From contig OX387199.1 of assembly GCA_947561715.1 (NCBI GenBank), positions 23,108,988-23,172,987 on the forward strand: DNA of 64,000 nt. The letters are read 5' to 3'. Below, piece after piece: positions 31,118 to 44,552 of the stretch (position 1 is its first letter; every line of letters starts with the position of its first letter). The notes beneath the pieces are model-generated. The model was given only the letters and a program-made list of their open reading frames with translations. It was not told the origin of the DNA and did not search any database. The position numbers and the translations under genes are program-made. This DNA comes from Ascidia mentula. Lineage: Eukaryota; Chordata; Ascidiacea; Phlebobranchia; Ascidiidae.

Positions 31118-32878
31118 TTCAAAATGAATGGAAGTCGTTTTGATGCCAAAAAGCCGGGTCCAGTTCAGTTGCACGTAACTTTGTTCCGAGATCGGGAAAT
31201 ACCCAAGTTCGTCTCGACAAAGGCAGGGTCAAGTTAGTTATGCAACAATTTCGTCGCTTTTACCTCAATCAGGTGAAAAAACGCGCGGTTAAAACAACCA
31301 ACTACCAGCTTCTAACTATCAGCTGCCACACAAAAAAATCCAACCATTCCAACAAAACATATCTTGGTTGCAGCGTTCCGCATGATTGAACAGTATTGCA
31401 CAAGATGTTTTTGAGCCTCATCGGTTCTATAATTTAAATATGAATGTTCTACTGCAACGCTTCCGCACGCAAATAATTTGCACGAATCATTCCTGAAAAA
31501 TGTTGCAAAGTGTTGTTTGGGCCCAATATCCACCCCGTTTTTTATTAACCTGAAAGTATACGTTTTTTATCATTAAAAGGTTAAATAAGATAACAAAATT
31601 TGCACCTCCGATAAAGGATACTTCTAGAAGTTAAATAAAATACAGGAAATTCAGCGATTGTCGCCCAATGTCCCATCCGCATAACAAATATCCGCACCAA
31701 GGTGCTGGATGATGGTCACACAGGTTGAAAGCCATTGTTATATTCAATGGTTAGTATTGACCATGTAGGCACGCGGAACAGTTTTTCATCGAACTGTTCC
31801 TGGGCTACATCGTTGGCGTTTGCTGCATGTCGTTAGGGTTAGGGTTATATCATACCTGTACATTTATGTAAAATCTGATTTTATTTGCTTGCCTACTTTG
31901 TGTACAGGTAGCTTCGAGTGCTTTATTGCATTTTATTTGCAGAAACTGATGATGCCTTTGTAGGCGAAATCGATGTTTCATATTTCAAAAATAAACCAAC
32001 TGACGGTAATTAGAAACACTTTGTTTCAAACATATATTGCAATGGCTTTTCCTTTGTATTCTGATTAAAATTGTTCGATTTCCACGTGGACGTTGACAAT
32101 ACAAAGTTAACTCAACCATGACGTATCGGATGGTTGGGAAGTCCGTAATGCAAATACATTTGGAAGATACAATTACACCGGGTCACAAAGTTTTTCCCAA
32201 ACTTGTTCCACATATAAGCCTATATAACATAGAAATCTGTGTGAATATTAACGCTTTTAGTGTAGTATTAAATATCAAAAACAAAAATAACAGGTGGTTA
32301 CCCTGTTCACACATAACTCTAAAAATGCGCTAAGATATCAGTTTTACACAGACTCAGATGTGGATCAAGTTTGAAAAAAACTTTATGATCCGGTGTGCGG
32401 TGTAGTAGGCTATCTTCCAATACATTTCAAGATTTTAGCTTAGGTGTTTCACCGCCAAGGTCACGTGGCAAATATTAGCGATTTGTAACAAAATGTTTGA
32501 ATTCTAACGGTTTTTAAATAAATTTTTTCAAGCATATAAACTTGAAAGCAGAAAAACTTTGTGTTATTTAACGGTTAAAGCTGATTTAAGTTCAGGACAC
32601 TTTTGCAACCACAATAAAACCTGTTTAATTTCGTGGCTGAATAAATATTCTAAACCAAAATACCGTATATTTCACTTCACTTAAAATAGTTTTCAAGCAA
32701 AATTTTAAATTTATTTTAGTACGGCAAAACATAAAAATGCACTTGGGTATTCAAACAGAAGAGGAGGAACATATTTTTCGACATAAATAATAAAAAACTT
32801 ATCATACAAATTACACGGCAAGTATAGTACGGAAATATAACGTTGACGTCATAAAGAAAACAATGGAAACGAGCGCGA
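31118..32878. other. Intergenic: ECD promoter side and frizzled 3' flank
   Basis: No exon is supported. It contains a short interstitial telomeric tract (GTTAGGGTTAGGGTTA, about 31834-31849) and, at 31940-31970, a repeat with the hammerhead-like core CTGATGA...GAAA. The remainder is AT-rich. Confidence 0.5.
31940..31980 (+). other. Hammerhead-like core motif (CUGAUGA...GAAA)
   Basis: CTGATGA (31946-31952) is followed by a GCCT...AGGC hairpin and GAAA (31966-31969). A sister copy lies at 4539-4568 with CTGATCA in place of CTGATGA. Stems I and III could not be identified, so this is a motif-level call only. Confidence 0.3.
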
Positions 32879-35800
32879 TTAAACCGAGTCGTTTTTGCTC
32901 AATGAATGTTTGCAGTGATGTTTTAATGAAGAGACTGGGCGATTTAGTTCCTCTGAAGGATTTTCCACAAAATTAACAATTCTCTTTGAGTTTCCAGGAA
33001 TCCCATTGACCTCCGTATATTTGTTTAGTTGAATGACGTCATTGTAGTCCACAGAATTTTGCCCAACTCCACCCAAATTCTGGATGGGTCTCCATTGGGT
33101 AGTGCGAGGGTGCGGATAGGCTTTTGCCGGAATTATAAGATGTTTATGTCCGAACTCTGTCGGCATGGAATAAGAAATGTCGAGTCTAGAGTTGTGGATA
33201 TTCTGTTCATCTGCATGTTCGACTTGCCGGTCATCCACTTTACTATTCTGAACAATTTTAAGATCATTGGATGATACGAGGGAAACTCCACGGCATTTTC
33301 TGTGAAAAATATATTCTCAGTTGCAGTCTGTCTGCATTAAAGAACAGGGAGACACAAACTAAAGATCTTTCATGCAACATTTATCAAGAACCCACCTGAA
33401 AGTATTTGCAAATTTTTTCCAAGATTCGTAAGTTTTTTTGTTCCAAACCCACATTCCGCTTGCAGCCCCGGCAACGAGTGACATGAATATCTTGATGGCG
33501 AAAATGGGTAAGGACGGTATGGATTTGTCCAACATACAAGTTACCCCTCCAGCAGGGTCGAGATATTGATCGAGCGAATTTTCATTCGATTCCCAGATGT
33601 TATCATATACTCCGTATGGATAAACCGCATGGTCTGACTCTATGTAGTCCCACGTGGTTGGGTTTCGTTCAACAGACAAACCGCCAGGTGGCGCGTACGA
33701 GTTGTATTGCACGTATTGACTTGTGCGGTATTGTGATGTCACACAGCGCATTTTTTCGGCATGTGCCATCCAATTCGAGAAGTTCTGATATTGATAAAAG
33801 TTGACAACAATGACACAGGTTACTGGAACTACGTAGAGGACGGAAAATAACCCGATCCTTAGCATCAACTTCTCCAGGTTAAGGGCATTGTCGCATTGCT
33901 GTTTTATAGCGCGGCGGATTTTGAATAGGTTTCCGAATCCAAGAATTACCGCCGCTGTTCCCATCAACAAGTAGAATGTTAGAGGCATTATGACGAAATA
34001 CATAAGAGAATCAGGTTCCAGATTTCCAACGTAACAAAGCCCTGTAAAAATACCTTTATTTGGTGACAATTCAACTATATTTCTAGGTATATATTCTATT
34101 ATTCAGTTTACCAGACTCGACAAAGTATTTTTAGCACTTTTGGAATAAAACTTTTATGTAGTAAGAAAAGGTGGGCGTATAAAGGGCGGTAAAAATAGGC
34201 CACGAGTCATAAAGTCGACTGGACTGTAAACCTGGAACTCTCAAAATTGCGACGCTTCTATTAATTCAATAAAGGCTCCCGCGCTTAAGTACCGCCGACC
34301 TAAAACCTCCTGGCTCGAGTGCTGTTAAAAGTAGGTTTTTGTTGTTTTTTACGAGCGTAGATATTTTCAATCCAGCTCCTTGAAAGTATATGGAACGTTA
34401 CATCGAAAACCGTGAGTTGAATTCTTGATAACGGGCATAAGGCGAAAACTTAACAGCTCGCAAAAGCCGTCACATGTGCATACCTGTCAGTTCGTCTCCG
34501 TCCATTTTTGCCGTTATAAGAACTACCATGGTTTGGGCCGCCGGTACAGACCACGCCACCAAGTGGTAGTAATAGCTGTAAGCTTCGATCGCTTCGTGGG
34601 CCCATTTGAACCCGGCAGATAGAAGCCATGTTAGAGCCAGCACAACCCACCTGAGAAACATTGTATTTCAATTTTACGATTTCTATGATATTCACAATCA
34701 ACTAGAAATATAGACGGAGACTTTATAAACGTACATAATTCATTATTTTGTGAGATTTATTATTTTCTGACAAAATCTCTGCAATATTCAGGACTTTGAT
34801 TCGTTTTGTCACAATTTAAACTTCTCTAACCCATCGAACATAACCTTGACTTTTAGTCCCCGAACCTCATCAAAATGTACCCTTAACCCTTTGCTTTTGT
34901 GGAGAACGTTAAAAGGTTCCATGTTCGTTAATGAAGGTTTGTTATGTGTTGGGATTGGCCGCCGTGAACCGAGAAATAAACACCATTTGGGGGGAGGAGG
35001 ATGGTTCAGCATCATGTTGTTTATATTTAAACTACAAGTACTTTGAAACCGACGAAATCTCTGAAGAACATAAATAATTCAAATAATCCATTATGAAACG
35101 AATAGTAACGTATGTGACGTCATGTGTTTTTTGTGGGAGCGGTGATACGGCTTGCACATGAAACGGCGTCTGTCTGGTTCGGACCGATGTTTCACTTCTA
35201 ACCGAGCGAGTAGGTCGGCTTTGTATGGGCGACGAGGAATCGTATTACAACCTACTTTAATTGTCTCAAACACTTAACACAGAGAGATACTGATCCACCG
35301 CGCGGTCCACAATTTGGGGAAAATAAAGGGAACGTGTCTTGCTTTGTCGACAAACGTTCGAATTTTATTGTTGTTGTACCGCGATGCAAGTTGTGTCGTG
35401 GCAGCGGCCGAAACTGTTTGATGTTAAACTATTTTGTGGACTGTTGTTGTGAGACCGATATCCGGCATCTCAATGTTAAATCTGTATCTAACGGCCCCAC
35501 GATGCGACACTGAATCCTTTAACTTAAATGGAAGGTTTTTTTACTTTAATTTTTAGATTGTTTGTAAGCGTCAAAACAAATCAATGTGTGTTTTTTTGCA
35601 AGGGAAGTACTTGCGTGATGACGTCCACGTACTATGACGTCAGTATTTATATAACTCACATCCAGCTGTTGACGTACTATGTGTTGGTTTGTGAATACAG
35701 ATATAAGGGAATGGACCGAATGTTTAGAGGTTGAATAACAAAAAAAAACCTGTTTCCGAGTGCTTTCTTTGGTTTAAGTAAAACGTTTTTACATTTTCAA

Positions 35801-37885
35801 GTAAATCTTTGATAAGAGACAAGTTACGTAAATTGGTGCGTCGCAAAGCTTGCGGTGGCGAATGCATTCAGAAGTTCAATTTAAATCGACAATTCGTGAG
35901 GTCATATAAAGCTTCAAAGACTGTTACGCGAGCCCGGAGGCGAAAAGCGTTCAATTGTGCTGCGGGTAAGGTTCCTTGGATTTAAAACGGTCTTCTTTGA
36001 AATGTATACCATCAGTTATTGGTTTGATGAAATATCACTAGTCATAATTTGAAAGTAATGCAAACCCCCCGTTTTTGCTTGGGGTAGTTTTCTTCCAACA
36101 GCTAAAAAGTTTTTTTTTTTAATTCTACCAAATAATATTCTTTTGAGTGGCCGCGGCTTCCTGCAACGTCATAATCCATTTAAAATTCTTCCAAACTTTA
36201 TCAGGGCGAAAACAGCCTTTGTTAGATCACAAACAACTTTAGGCCGCTTACGCTGGATGAATAGCGTAAACGAAAACTTTAAAATACGGATATGTTGCAT
36301 CCAATATATTAAAAAAACAATTGATTGTGTGACGTCACATTACATCGACAATTAAAATGACTAACCACGCTGATGCAGCCATCCCGAAGTAGTACAGAAG
36401 GAAGAAGACTGCAGTACATCCAGACCCCCCTAGTCCTCCCTTTACAAGGTGACCTTCCTCATGGTTTCCGTGACATGATAATGATGAAGAGGGACCACCA
36501 AACGCGCGAACCAAGTAGGCGGATGAATATATGAGATAACACAGCGAGAGAAAAATGATTGGACGTTCGGGGTATCTGAAATAAAACATTCGTCACATTT
36601 GAGGTTTATTGCAAAATGTATTTGCAACAAACCTGAAGCGATGTGAATCTATGGCGAAAGTTAAGATGCTTGTCGAAGTTGAAACAAAGCAAATTGTTGC
36701 GAACAGGGTTAAGAGCCAATACGCAATGCGTTTGTCGTGGCTACTGAAGAGAACGTCCATGTTTTCGCTACAGCGAGGAAGACATTCGCCTTTATTCATC
36801 CTGCGAAATAATTTTGTAGATCGTATATTGACTTGAAAGCAAAAGAAATGCAACACGCACGTTTCTATGAACCGAAACTTCATAGGATTTCGGCATTTGG
36901 GGGTTACTTCAGTGGTGACCCCGTCATGGAACACTGGTTCTAGACTATCGTATGCTTCAGCTGTATTAACTTGGTCGTCGCTTCCTAATAAGTAATTAAA
37001 ATCATTAATTTAGGAACATAAAATAAAAACCTTTGTAAGTTTTTACCTCGATTACCATCTTCCTCAGTCACGTGATCTTCCTCCCCAACCGGATAATAAT
37101 CCACTATTACAGGGGATCCCCCCTCCTTGCCTTTCTCATCAGATTCATGAACTTTCGTGAGCAATGGTTTGGTAGGGATAACGTCATCTTGCTCATCCGT
37201 CATTTCCGGTGGTAGCATACACAACCTCATCTTCTCTCCCTTATATGGAAGTCGGTTGCATGGTATACTCCACTTCTTGTCCACCATCCTCATCACTTTG
37301 GAGCATTTTTCTCGAACATCTTCACACATCTCACGACAGGCTGGGATCGCAACATTGACCTGCGTCAAATTATTTGTAGATGAAATCTCCCGACAGATCT
37401 TACTGATATTTCCATACCTTTGATGAACACAGAGGAAAATGCAAAGTGCAAAGGAAGAAATGAAGGTGGTGAGAGCAGTTGGAGCGGAGCAGAGGTTCAA
37501 ACTCTCTCAGCCGTTCAGATGCTTCAGCTTGGCTTTCATGGTCGAAGATATTTGGGAAATACGTCACGTTGTATTTGAATTCTATTTGAATTTGAAAAAA
37601 AAACATTCATAATAGAATTTTGTATTCGACAACAAAAATCCCACATTCGTAAAAATAGTGTGACGTAACGAACGTAAACGTAGTCTAAAGGGAATTCAGC
37701 CTTTTTGTTCGCCTAGATTAAACATTACAGCTTGCGCCACACAAGTATTGCAACTTACTTGCGCATGTTTCTTCTTGTATCGGTTGGCACACGTGTGGCC
37801 TTCGCCCGTAATGACTCAGCTTATACGATGTAATCGCTGGTGGCAAACACAGCGCAAACAGCAAGATGTATCTGGCGGTTGTCAT
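32879..37885 (-). CDS. Frizzled receptor (FZD4/9/10-like)
   Basis: Nine exons (37885-37759, 37581-37418, 37359-37047, 36984-36861, 36800-36633, 36575-36366, 34650-34484, 34041-33396, 33299-32879) join in phase to 779 residues, longer than most frizzleds. A signal peptide (about 1-20) precedes a cysteine-rich Wnt-binding domain (CQPI from residue 33; YNVTYFPN; HFFLCTLHFPLC; IPACREMCEDVREKC). Then come an acidic linker, CRNPMKF...CLPRC, seven membrane segments including YPERPIIFLSLCY, YYFGMAASAWWVVLALTW and GLCYVGN, the Dishevelled-binding KTYESW (627-632), and a 140-residue cytoplasmic tail ending NDSV. The third extracellular loop between TM6 and TM7 is expanded by about 60-70 residues. CRD and loop details are closest to FZD4 and FZD9/10. 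Smoothened is excluded by the KTxxxW motif. Confidence 0.9.
34651..36365 (-). other. Largest frizzled intron (1.7 kb)
   Basis: This is the longest frizzled intron, between the exons for TM3 and TM4 (GCG TG|GTTAGT donor, CTCAG acceptor). I found no repeat or nested gene in it, so enhancers are possible but not shown. Confidence 0.5.
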
Positions 37886-40800
37886 GCTGGGAGTTTAAAA
37901 TTCACCTAGCATGATATCTGAAAACCATGTAAAGCGGTTTAAACCTCAGGTCTCCACTCTGACAAGACTCGGTTGGTTGAGTGTATAATTACAACCTTAT
38001 CACCGCACACTGAGTCCATCGCGAAACCACAAGAAATGACAGAACAAGAAATCAACTTCTCCGCTGTTTTGTAAAACACAACAACAAATTACTCGAATAT
38101 TGTTCTCATTCCTTATGCTACGAAACAAACAGCATTGTTGTCTGGCGCGAATACGAAGAAGACAATCGAAATACAGTGAACAAAGACACCGCCACTGTAA
38201 TACGATTCAAATTCTGGATTAGCAGTTGGCGAACGGCAGAGGCGGCACTTTTATCTTGACAAGATTGCGTATTTCTATTTGCCACCGATTCGCGCTAATC
38301 CAAAAGGCTTAAAGTTTAATAGGAATCCTACACCGATCGTTTTGCAGAGTTTTGGTGATCGATAAAATCAGATTATGAAATAAATTTCACGCTCCAATAA
38401 ACATCAAACGCGCTTTTAGTTGATTAAGAATCCGCCTTAAAACGTAACTGCGAAAACCTCTTGAAACTTTTTCTGTTTGTCATTCTAATCGCGGTTACGG
38501 TTGCAGTCAAACCAATTTATTTTTCAGCAGATTACAGGTTTACCACCTAGACCTCTCCTTCAATCAAACTAAGACCATACGCCGTACATTCTCAGTCCTT
38601 CAGCAAACAGATACAGGGCCGCACTTCTCATTAACCCAACGCAAATTAAATTCACTTTAAACATGGTGTGTGAACCCGCTTTAAAACATCACAACCAGAA
38701 GCAAGCAGAAAAAAACGCTTGAAAGTTTTTATTGTATTCGAGAGTCTGTGTTTACCAAAAAGCTCGAGACTTACTAATTGAGCGACTCATTACCAATCAA
38801 TTCGAGAACAAAAAGCGATCGAACTAAGTCAACAAAACAATAAAGGTGCATGTGATAGTCAAGTCATAATTACTCTCAGAATAATTAGTCGTAATTTGTA
38901 ACGCGCAATTGTTGTTTATAGTTTGCTTTCACTGCATAGAAGTTGCCACCAAAACATAGTTTTTTTTTAAATAGTTCTGAATCTGCTTCAATCAAAACCT
39001 CTTGAGTACAATTCAAAATAAATGTCCTTCTGACCCAAAGTTGACCAGATTTTATTGTAACCGAGGTGTCGTCGAGGTCATGAAGCAAAACCCTGAAGAA
39101 TTCTCGCCGGAAGGTAAACGATTATTCTTTTAAATTTGCTTGGCAAGAACAGTAGCACTCTTAAATACAAGTTTGTCATTTCAACTCACATTACGAATAT
39201 ACCGAGCCTATCTCATACCTTCTGTATATAACTGTCCCCGCGAACTCTACACACTGCTACGCTTTGCTCAGACATGAGTGGTTGAAACGCCGAGAACCGC
39301 CACAAAAATGACACAACCTTGCTACGCCTCAATTCAATACTTTTTTCTACTTCGCCAACTGAAGTCGCTCCAGGGTAGACCGCTGTTTTCACTTCAAAGC
39401 CGCATTCGTGTTGTTTTTATCGCGTCACAACGCACCATTATTACACCTATTATGCTGCCAATCTAAAACATACACAGAACAACAAACGGCGACAAACTTG
39501 GTTGGGATAAAACCACGAGCTCCCAAACAATCATTCATGTTCGTCTCCACCCACGACAAACTTCACTCACTTTACCACGTGGCTTTATGAAAATACAAAT
39601 ATGTAGCGAAATTATATCAGCCACGACATCACAATTCTAAGTGAAGAAGAAAAGGCAATTTACTTTTACTCCAAGCGTATATGTTTGTCGTACCACTGTA
39701 TAAGATTACAGCTAGTTTGATGGCCGACAAAATACGTTGCTTTCGGTCCCGAGTACTTTTTATATGCGAAGAACACAAAACAGACCCTCTGTTCACATTT
39801 ACATTGAAAAGCTTCCACGGTGTAAAGCGGCTTCTCACGTTTCTATAATCCGACACCCTAACTCAAGTCAACTGATATTGTTAAAGCGGGAAAGAATCGT
39901 TTCTTGACCCGGGGCGCCACACTTACAATCTAAACGCTTCTTAATATTACTTTTGACCTGCCACCAAATCTACAACAAAACCACTGACTGTCGTACGACA
40001 CTCTTTCCGCTAAAACCCAACTCAGTGGTTTTGTTACAAAGTACTGTGTGCGCAGGTTGTAAATCTACGTTCCCCGGCGCCAAGCGTCACATAAAATGAC
40101 CGCCCTTTCCTTGCCCAATGTACATGCTGGATTCTGAGACGGCAAACACATAAAAACAACAGGAATGAATTTTATTTGCGATGTGTGTCTGGTTGAAAAC
40201 TGGATGTTGGGAAAATGGCTCAAAAATGAATCAATTTAAACGGCGTTATAGGTAACAATAGACGTGTTATTTGATCACAATGAAAGTGGAATTTCGGACA
40301 ATGGATGTTAAATAAACTTTATCGCTTCTGACAAAACAGACGAATTTTAGCATTTAAAATATTTTACTGAACACAGGTTTTTCTTAGTGCATGGTAACGA
40401 TATTTTTGCAGCTTGTCGAATGGTAAAGCTTTTTTGTTAGTTAAACTGCTCTTTCTTGACACCATGCGGATAATGTGTTCGACCTGGCATTAAAACATTA
40501 TCGGATTTTGGATCCCATGCATCCACCGGGTTTTAAAGAGAACACATTTTATTGTTTATAAAAGCATGACTGTGACATCACAATGAGCAAATAAGGCAGC
40601 ACAAATGAGGCAGGGTTAGAAAATAATCAAATACAGCAGAAACAATTTAAATGTTTTACGTTACCGAAATTGTATCCTTTGTAACATAATGCAAAAAAAT
40701 TTGTAGAGAATTTTATTTGCATTTAAAAATTAATATTTACATAAAACCAAAAAGTTGCATAAAATCAACCAACAAAATGGATGAGAGAATAAGCGGAATC

Positions 40801-42089
40801 TTTCACAAAACTGTCACCAAACACAGTTGTTTTAACTTGTTTTGATGTTGAGAAAAAGTATAATTCCAGTCATGTATCTGGTCCATCAATAGTAAACAAA
40901 GTGCATCCAGTAAAGTGTGCTGTTTAAAACTTCAAAATATTGCAGCATGGTTGCAGCCATAGGAAAAGTATCTACAAATGAACAACTAGTACAAGGCAAT
41001 TAAACAGATACAACATAATTTTTTCAAAACATTTTTACCACTTAAAAGTAGCAAGTTTATGCTCTTTGACAAGACAAAATTGTATGCCTTTTTCATGTTT
41101 CCAAACCCACAATAGTACAAAGCTAGCTTAAAGTAAAAGGACAATTTTATGCTGCATAAAAATTATCACTTGATTAAAATTGGCACAATGCATAATCTCT
41201 TAATGCCAATGAATGTTCACTGTTTAATAGGTACAGAAACAAGATGTGTCTCACTCTCATATTATTCAATACATCACAAAATGACACGAATAAAGATCAT
41301 TTAGAAAACAGTCGTACAGTATGCACTCAAACAAGGTTAGGCTTACAAATTCTGCCAGTGGAAATAAACAACCCCATACAATCCCAGGATACCAACTCAT
41401 ACTGATTCTTTGCGAATTTGCTTCTAAAAAAGAATTGTTTTTATGAATAACGTTTTTTTTTTAGTTTTTATGAATAACAGTTTTTTTTAGGTTTTATGAA
41501 TAAATAACAGTTTAACAGCAATATTGCCACAACATAAGCAGTTCAGTGGTTGCCATGACAAAACTGGAAATAAGACAGTCACCCAAGAGGAGGGAGGTAT
41601 TGGTACAAACATGAGGTTATAAAAATGCAGCCATGCATATTGCAACACTAAAGTCACCTATTATATTGTAAAGGTTTACAGAATATCACCGAGTGAAAGT
41701 AGATTTGAGTCATAATATGGCAAGAACTTTTGTCATTTCATTGAGAGTAAACTGTTGTAAATTGGCAGTGATAATAAAAGGGGTTCTGTGACAACTTCTA
41801 AATACTTAGTCCTTATGATTAACAAACTCCAATGTTCAAAGAATGTTCACGCATTATACAATATAAGCTGAAACCATAGGTTTGACATCTTGGCCGAATT
41901 TGCCAATCGCCTGAATATATACCAATATATATTGCGTCCTCTAAGATTTGACATTTTGATGCAGTGGTTTGGGTTAAAACTCCTATGATCGAAAAATGTT
42001 TACGCATTTACATTAACATGCAAATTTACGGAAGCAGGCTTTGTTATATCACAAACAACAGTGAATTGTGATGTGCCCCTTAGACTTAG
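37886..42089. other. Intergenic: frizzled 5' flank and DAPP1 3' flank
   Basis: There are 4.2 kb without a supportable exon. Short frames here lack motifs and in-phase splice sites. A small tandem repeat of about 28 bp, TTTTTATGAATAAC with a T-run, occurs three times at about 41436-41515. The part next to 37886 should contain the frizzled promoter. Confidence 0.4.
41436..41515. repeat. About 28-bp tandem repeat, three units
   Basis: Units of TTTTTATGAATAACAG followed by a poly-T stretch and AG, slightly different in length. It is probably slippage-generated. Confidence 0.6.
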
Positions 42090-42189
42090 CTAGGCTAAAT
42101 TTTCGAAAAACCTGGGTATGTAGGGTCTGCAACTACTCTGACATTATCGAAAGGGGTTCGCCAGAGCAATAAGGTTGGGAAGAATTGCC

Positions 42190-44552
42190 CTAAATAAACT
42201 TAACATAGCCCAGCAATAATGATTTCAGTATCATTATGTTGGTTAAATGATCTTTTAGACATGTAGCAAAATAACATCTCACAATTTTCCATTTGATCAT
42301 TTCCATCCATTCCTTCTGCTCTTCTTCTGTGTTTGCGTAGAAAAACCATGTTCGGTCAGGGTATTCTAAACGAAATGCAAAATTTTTTCCTGTTGTTTCA
42401 TCTTTCCAGCAGCCCTGGCAATCCACCAATAATAAAGTTTTTATTGGCTTTTCTTTCTGCAAATCAAATATTTTTTCTGTAAATTCTACATAAGAAATCC
42501 ATTTGTTTTGCAGATTCACCAACTTTATAGTGACAGATAGTGGTATGGCAACAAAATTCTCAAACCACTATACTGTCTTAACAAAACAATCACTATTATT
42601 GTTTACACCTTCAAACAAAGCAGACAAACAATATCATCAGTGATTTCTGGACCCCAAGATGAAAACATAAACAAACAAATAAAGCACAATGGTTACAATG
42701 ATCCATATTTTTAGTACATTTATCATAAAGATTGCAACCTTTTCCACTTTTTTTAAAGCGGTAGAAGTAAGGAAAACCAAGACTCGCTGCTACAAAGATT
42801 TTTTACACAAAATTTTTAAGCATGTTGCCACAACATTTTGCAAGGTTTGAGTGTGTTACTGGTGGGACAGACAAACAAATTCAAAAAGCAAATCAACTCA
42901 CATTTCGATCAGCATAATAACTCAGTTCATTTTTTGCAAGTACAAACCATCTGGTTTTCCAATTTTTTACGAACCAACCTTGCTTTGTTAAAAATCCTTC
43001 TTTTGAGGCCAACTGTGAAAACATATCACAGTTCTTTGGTTAACCTGCTTAGTAATGAACAAGTTACATATCATGCAAAGTGTTTTACAGAGTTTGCCCT
43101 TGATTGGTGCTGCAAGTCCATCTCGGTCCCTCCACTCCTTACTGTCGATTGGAGAACAATCTCTTCATAATTATCAGGCTCTTCAACCTCCTTGGGGTAT
43201 GGATGTTTCAATAGCACAAGAGTCCCTATTATATATATATCAACATAACAATTGAAATAAGGCATAATTTGGTAGCTTACTTTTTTCTTTTGTGTTATTT
43301 TTGAAATTTGTTTGTTTAATTACTTTAACAAGTTACATAAGAGAAAACCTCATTTCTCTTTCTTTTGTTTCTGACATCTATTTCACCTACAATTCAGCAT
43401 TGTCGCTATTTAAATTATTTACATTTAAAATTTGTGCACAGCAAACAAGTGTACACTGCTATTTTTTTTTTGCTGCCAGGCATAGTACTTCTGGCACTCA
43501 AGTTACGAAAGTGCTTATTGAAACCAATGTTTCGTCCACCATCTGGCGAGACTTCCTCAGGGTTATGTCACAACGATAATGCATCAAGCGCGGAATGGTG
43601 GACAAAACGTTGGTTTCAATTAACACTTTCAACACATGTCCGAAGAACAATTCCTATTAAGTTTTAAAACATTGATTATTTTGAAAACATAGTTCATGTT
43701 CATAAAGTGGCAAAAAGTCCAATGAATTTACCAGAGTTTCCACCAAGGAGCGGTTGGTTGGCAAAATGTGTGATGAGACTGTCGAGGCTGTCAAACTCTG
43801 TGATTCCAAACTTGAAAACCTCCCCCTCTTTGGCAACTTTAAAATGCTTTACAGAATCTTTTCCTCTAAACATAACAATTTCATGAATTTCAAAAAGTGC
43901 ATTCTGAAAGAGTTTGAGTAACATTTCATTTCCCAAAAACATCTTTTAATTTTAAAAAATACCTACACACTGTACCACTCTTCATATATATAATTATTTG
44001 AAAAAAGAGAATAAACCTGTATAATAAGTAAGCAACTATATTGATAACCACAACAAAGGTTACCTCACAGATATGGAGTAAGTTTCATCTTCAGAACCAT
44101 CTCGCAACAAGTAACTTCCCTCAATTCCATTGGCCATAAGTAAAGCCTCAGCAACATGCCTGGTAATACTTCCATGGTACCAGCTATAAATAATGGATGT
44201 TTAAAAACTTTGTAACTTATTGTGCCAGATTGAAAGTTTGTAAGTTAAAAGTTTCGCGAAATGTTGATTGCTTAGACAAGTTGGAGATTTTCTTATAGCA
44301 ATGTATTAGTTAATTTTTTTTGCGAGGATTGGCAAAAATGTGCCAATCAAAAATATTATAACCACAAAGAATACAGCAGCAAGCTCTACATTATTTTTGT
44401 TTCCAATGTTTTCAAAGAACGTTTGTGCAAGGAAAGTATTGTTGGAATAATGAAAAGCAGCAAAATATTAAACAAACAAACGTTTCATAAATGTCATTCT
44501 AACTCAAACAGAACGAAATAATAACAAACCTTAGGTCTGTGATGCCCGCCAT
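42190..44552 (-). CDS. DAPP1: DAPP1 / Bam32-like SH2-PH adaptor
   Basis: Exons 44552-44530, 44183-44064, 43865-43732, 43225-43089, 43012-42902 and 42456-42283 join in phase. The SH2 domain runs from Trp9 (WYHGSITRHVAEALL, then GSYLLRDGS with the phosphotyrosine-binding Arg) through DSVKHFKV and HFANQPLLG to LKHPYP. Tyr112 in EEPDNYEEI matches the regulatory Tyr139 of human DAPP1. The PH domain begins KEGFLTKQGWFVKNWKTRWF, a phosphoinositide-3-phosphate binding signature, and ends EWMEMIKWKI. The 3' end is uncertain: reading through the last donor gives a stop at 42190 (263 residues), while splicing to an AG at 42138-42139 gives a 16-codon exon 42137-42090 (248 residues). DAPP1 is an adaptor recruited to membranes after PI3-kinase activation. 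Confidence 0.88.
43507..43630. mobile_element. Small foldback insertion in DAPP1 intron 3
   Basis: Arms of 35 bp (43507-43541 and 43596-43630) are inverted copies with a few mismatches (GAAAGTGCTTATTGAAACCA versus its complement). On the minus strand the left side also contains CTGAGGA, a pairing hairpin and GAAAC (43560-43529), the hammerhead-like core seen at 1.65 kb. It is probably the remnant of a retroelement end or a MITE. Confidence 0.6.

Noticed and set aside
32879-37885. Smoothened rather than frizzled
   Set aside because: The KTYESW motif, CRD pattern and YPERPIIF segment are frizzled features.
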